Below, piece after piece: positions 39,923 through 41,167 of a stretch of DNA of 41,167 nucleotides (positions are counted from its first letter, which is position 1; each line of letters starts with the position of its first letter). The translations under genes and the position numbers were made by a program. The notes beneath the pieces are model-generated. The model was not told the DNA's origin. It did not search any database and saw only the letters and a list, made by a program, of their open reading frames with translations. Location of the stretch: contig CAKTUU010000019.1 of NCBI GenBank assembly GCA_934621505.1, positions 1-41,167 on the forward strand. The letters run 5' to 3'. Origin of the DNA: an uncultured Clostridia bacterium (GTDB lineage Bacteria; Bacillota; Clostridia; Christensenellales; Aristaeellaceae).

Positions 39923-40564
39923 TTAGGCCTTGCAGGTGTTGCGCACCAGCAGCAGGCCGCCGTTGGGGCCGGGCACCGCGCCCTTGATGAGGAGCAGGTT
40001 GCGTTCGGCGTCCACCTTGACGATCTCCAGGTTCTGCACCGTTACGCGCTCCACGCCGTAATGGCCGGCCATATGCTTGTTCTTGAACACGCGGGAAGGA
40101 TCGGAGTTGGCGGACAGGGAGCCCACGCCGCGGTGATACTTGGAGCCGTGGGCCATGGGGCCGGTGTGCTGGTTCCAGCGCTGAATGGCGCCGGTGTAGC
40201 CGTGGCCCTTGGAAATGCCGCTTACGTCGATCTTGTCGCCGTTTTCAAACTGGCTGACGGTCAGCTCGTTGCCGACTTCCAGCCCGGCCACGTTATCCAG
40301 GCGCAGCTCGCGCAGGTAACGGGTGGGGGCAACGCCGGCCTTCTTGAAGTGACCGGTCAGGGGCTGGTTTACCAGCTTCTTGGCGCGGTTTTCGGCCAAG
40401 GTGTCAAAGCCGACCTGAACGGCGTCGTAACCATCGGACTCGGTGGTTTTCTTCTGCACCACCTTGCAGGGGCCAGCCTCCACCACAGTCACGGGTACGA
40501 GGCGGCCGTCATCGGTGAAAATCTGCGTCATGCCGATCTTCTTGCCAACGATCGCTTTTTTCAT
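39923..40564 (-). CDS. rplC: 50S ribosomal protein L3
   Basis: A 213-residue protein that starts large-subunit assembly. MKKAIVGKKIGMTQIFTD, GISKGHGYTGAIQRWN and KHMAGHYGVERVTVQNLEIV are diagnostic. Confidence 0.97.
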   Translation of the reverse strand: MKKAIVGKKIGMTQIFTDDGRLVPVTVVEAGPCKVVQKKTTESDGYDAVQVGFDTLAENRAKKLVNQPLTGHFKKAGVAPTRYLRELRLDNVAGLEVGNELTVSQFENGDKIDVSGISKGHGYTGAIQRWNQHTGPMAHGSKYHRGVGSLSANSDPSRVFKNKHMAGHYGVERVTVQNLEIVKVDAERNLLLIKGAVPGPNGGLLLVRNTCKA

Positions 40565-40583
40565 GATGTCGTACCTCCTGCAA

Positions 40584-40898
40584 TTAGTTGTTCAGCTTGA
40601 TTTCGATCTCGACACCGGCAGGAAGATCCAGCTTCATCATGGCGTCGACCGTGCGCGGATTGGGGTTGTGGATGTCGATGAGGCGCTTGTGGGTGCGCAT
40701 CTCGAACTGCTCGCGGCTATCCTTGTACTTGTGAGGAGCACGCAGGATGGTGACGATTTCCTTTTCCGTGGGCAGGGGAATGGGGCCCGAGACCTTCGCG
40801 CCCGTCCGCTTCGCGGTTTCCACAATCCGCTCGGAGGACTGATCGATCAGGTTGTGCTCGTAAGCCTTCAGCTTGATACGGATTTTTTGGTTGGCCAT
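40584..40898 (-). CDS. rpsJ: 30S ribosomal protein S10
   Basis: A 104-residue protein of the small subunit that also acts as NusE in transcription antitermination. RIKLKAYEHNLIDQS, GPIPLPTEKEIVTILRAPH and FEMRTHKRLIDIHNP are typical. The frame is open to 40949, but ATG 40898 has AAGGAGG nine bases upstream. It is the first gene of the superoperon in this window. Confidence 0.97.
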   Translation of the reverse strand: MANQKIRIKLKAYEHNLIDQSSERIVETAKRTGAKVSGPIPLPTEKEIVTILRAPHKYKDSREQFEMRTHKRLIDIHNPNPRTVDAMMKLDLPAGVEIEIKLNN

Positions 40899-41102
40899 TT
40901 TCGTTCCTCCTTGATTTCGTCTCAAGTACACCGTACCGGGTGTGTCCATCGGCCGCTTTTGATTGGGCGAGGCAACCCCTCGCCTTTCTCCAGAGCCTTG
41001 GGAAAGGGCCGGCCGTGAGAAGCATTCCCTTTCCAGCCGTTATTTCGCTATCCCGGAGCGATGTCTTAAGTCCGTCGCCCGATTGTCCGGGCTGGTCCAC
41101 GA
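40899..41102 (-). promoter_or_regulatory. Structured leader of the S10 operon
   Basis: About 200 bases upstream of rpsJ hold no gene but several hairpins on the minus strand: ACACC/GGTGT close to the start codon (about 40928-40943), GGCGAGG/CCTCGCC (about 40967-40985), and GGAAAGGG/CCCTTTCC with an 18-base loop (about 40996-41034). A structured leader is where ribosomal-protein autoregulation usually acts. Confidence 0.45.
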
Positions 41103-41131
41103 TAATTACCCGCCATGGCCATGGCGGCAAC
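41103..41131 (-). promoter_or_regulatory. Possible rpsJ promoter with palindromic spacer
   Basis: On the minus strand, TTGCCG (41126-41131) and AATTAT (41103-41108) are 17 bases apart, 4/6 matches each. The spacer is largely taken up by the perfect 18-base palindrome CCGCCATGGCCATGGCGG (41111-41128), which overlaps the -35. It could be an operator or simply a hairpin. Confidence 0.3.
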
Positions 41132-41167
41132 TTACCGCTTCATCCCTAAACAGACAGCTTCAGTAGT

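Overview
The window looks like chromosomal DNA from an endospore-forming member of the Clostridia (Firmicutes) with a fairly GC-rich genome. The evidence is the sporulation sigma factor SigG, strong AAGGAGG-type ribosome binding sites, frequent TTG/GTG starts, a zinc-type S14, a YesM/YesN two-component system beside a CUT1 sugar transporter, and a KOW-domain gene between map and infA. The species cannot be named from the sequence.

Layout. (1) 1-1446: a tRNA-Val(GAC) lacking its first base at the window edge, then a frameshifted tyrosine integrase pointing at the tRNA, the remains of a tRNA-targeting integrative element. (2) 1448-8195, minus strand: sensor kinase YesM, response regulator YesN, sugar-binding protein and two CUT1 permeases, a sugar-sensing and uptake unit without its own ATPase. 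(3) 8395-10076, plus strand: a metallo-beta-lactamase-fold hydrolase and a calcineurin-like phosphoesterase. (4) 10144-13121, minus strand: glucose-6-phosphate isomerase and a short FtsH-like protease. (5) 13288-18832, plus strand: a class A penicillin-binding protein, then a sugar phosphotransferase translationally coupled to a transketolase split into two subunits. (6) Sirtuin (minus) and sigG (plus), with a candidate autoregulatory SigG promoter. (7) About 20640-23480: an AT-richer accessory patch holding a broken SRAP gene, an intact ABC exporter with no visible ribosome binding site, and a 56-residue remnant of an Msr-like ABC-F gene. (8) 23492-27706: a potassium-dependent-type membrane pyrophosphatase, divergent from a KdpD-like kinase broken by one in-frame TAG and an intact KdpE-like regulator. 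(9) 28041-41167, minus strand: the S10-spc ribosomal superoperon, rpsJ to secY, then adk, map, a KOW protein, infA and rpmJ, ending at a terminator without the usual rpsM-rpsK-rpsD-rpoA-rplQ.

The most notable non-coding structures are an 11-bp inverted repeat that can hide the integrase ribosome binding site; a multi-hairpin repeat of about 115-120 bp present in two inverted copies (16047-16168 and 27789-27903); a BIME-like inverted pair between secY and adk; direct CGCTAAT repeats one helical turn apart upstream of the Kdp-like genes; and an 18-bp perfect palindrome in the spacer of a possible rpsJ promoter.

I do not see a clearly new multi-gene defence or biosynthetic system. The best leads are the sugar transferase/split transketolase operon, the nonsense-split KdpD kinase beside the pyrophosphatase, and the eroding accessory patch. 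All calls come from reading the sequence; no database search was run.
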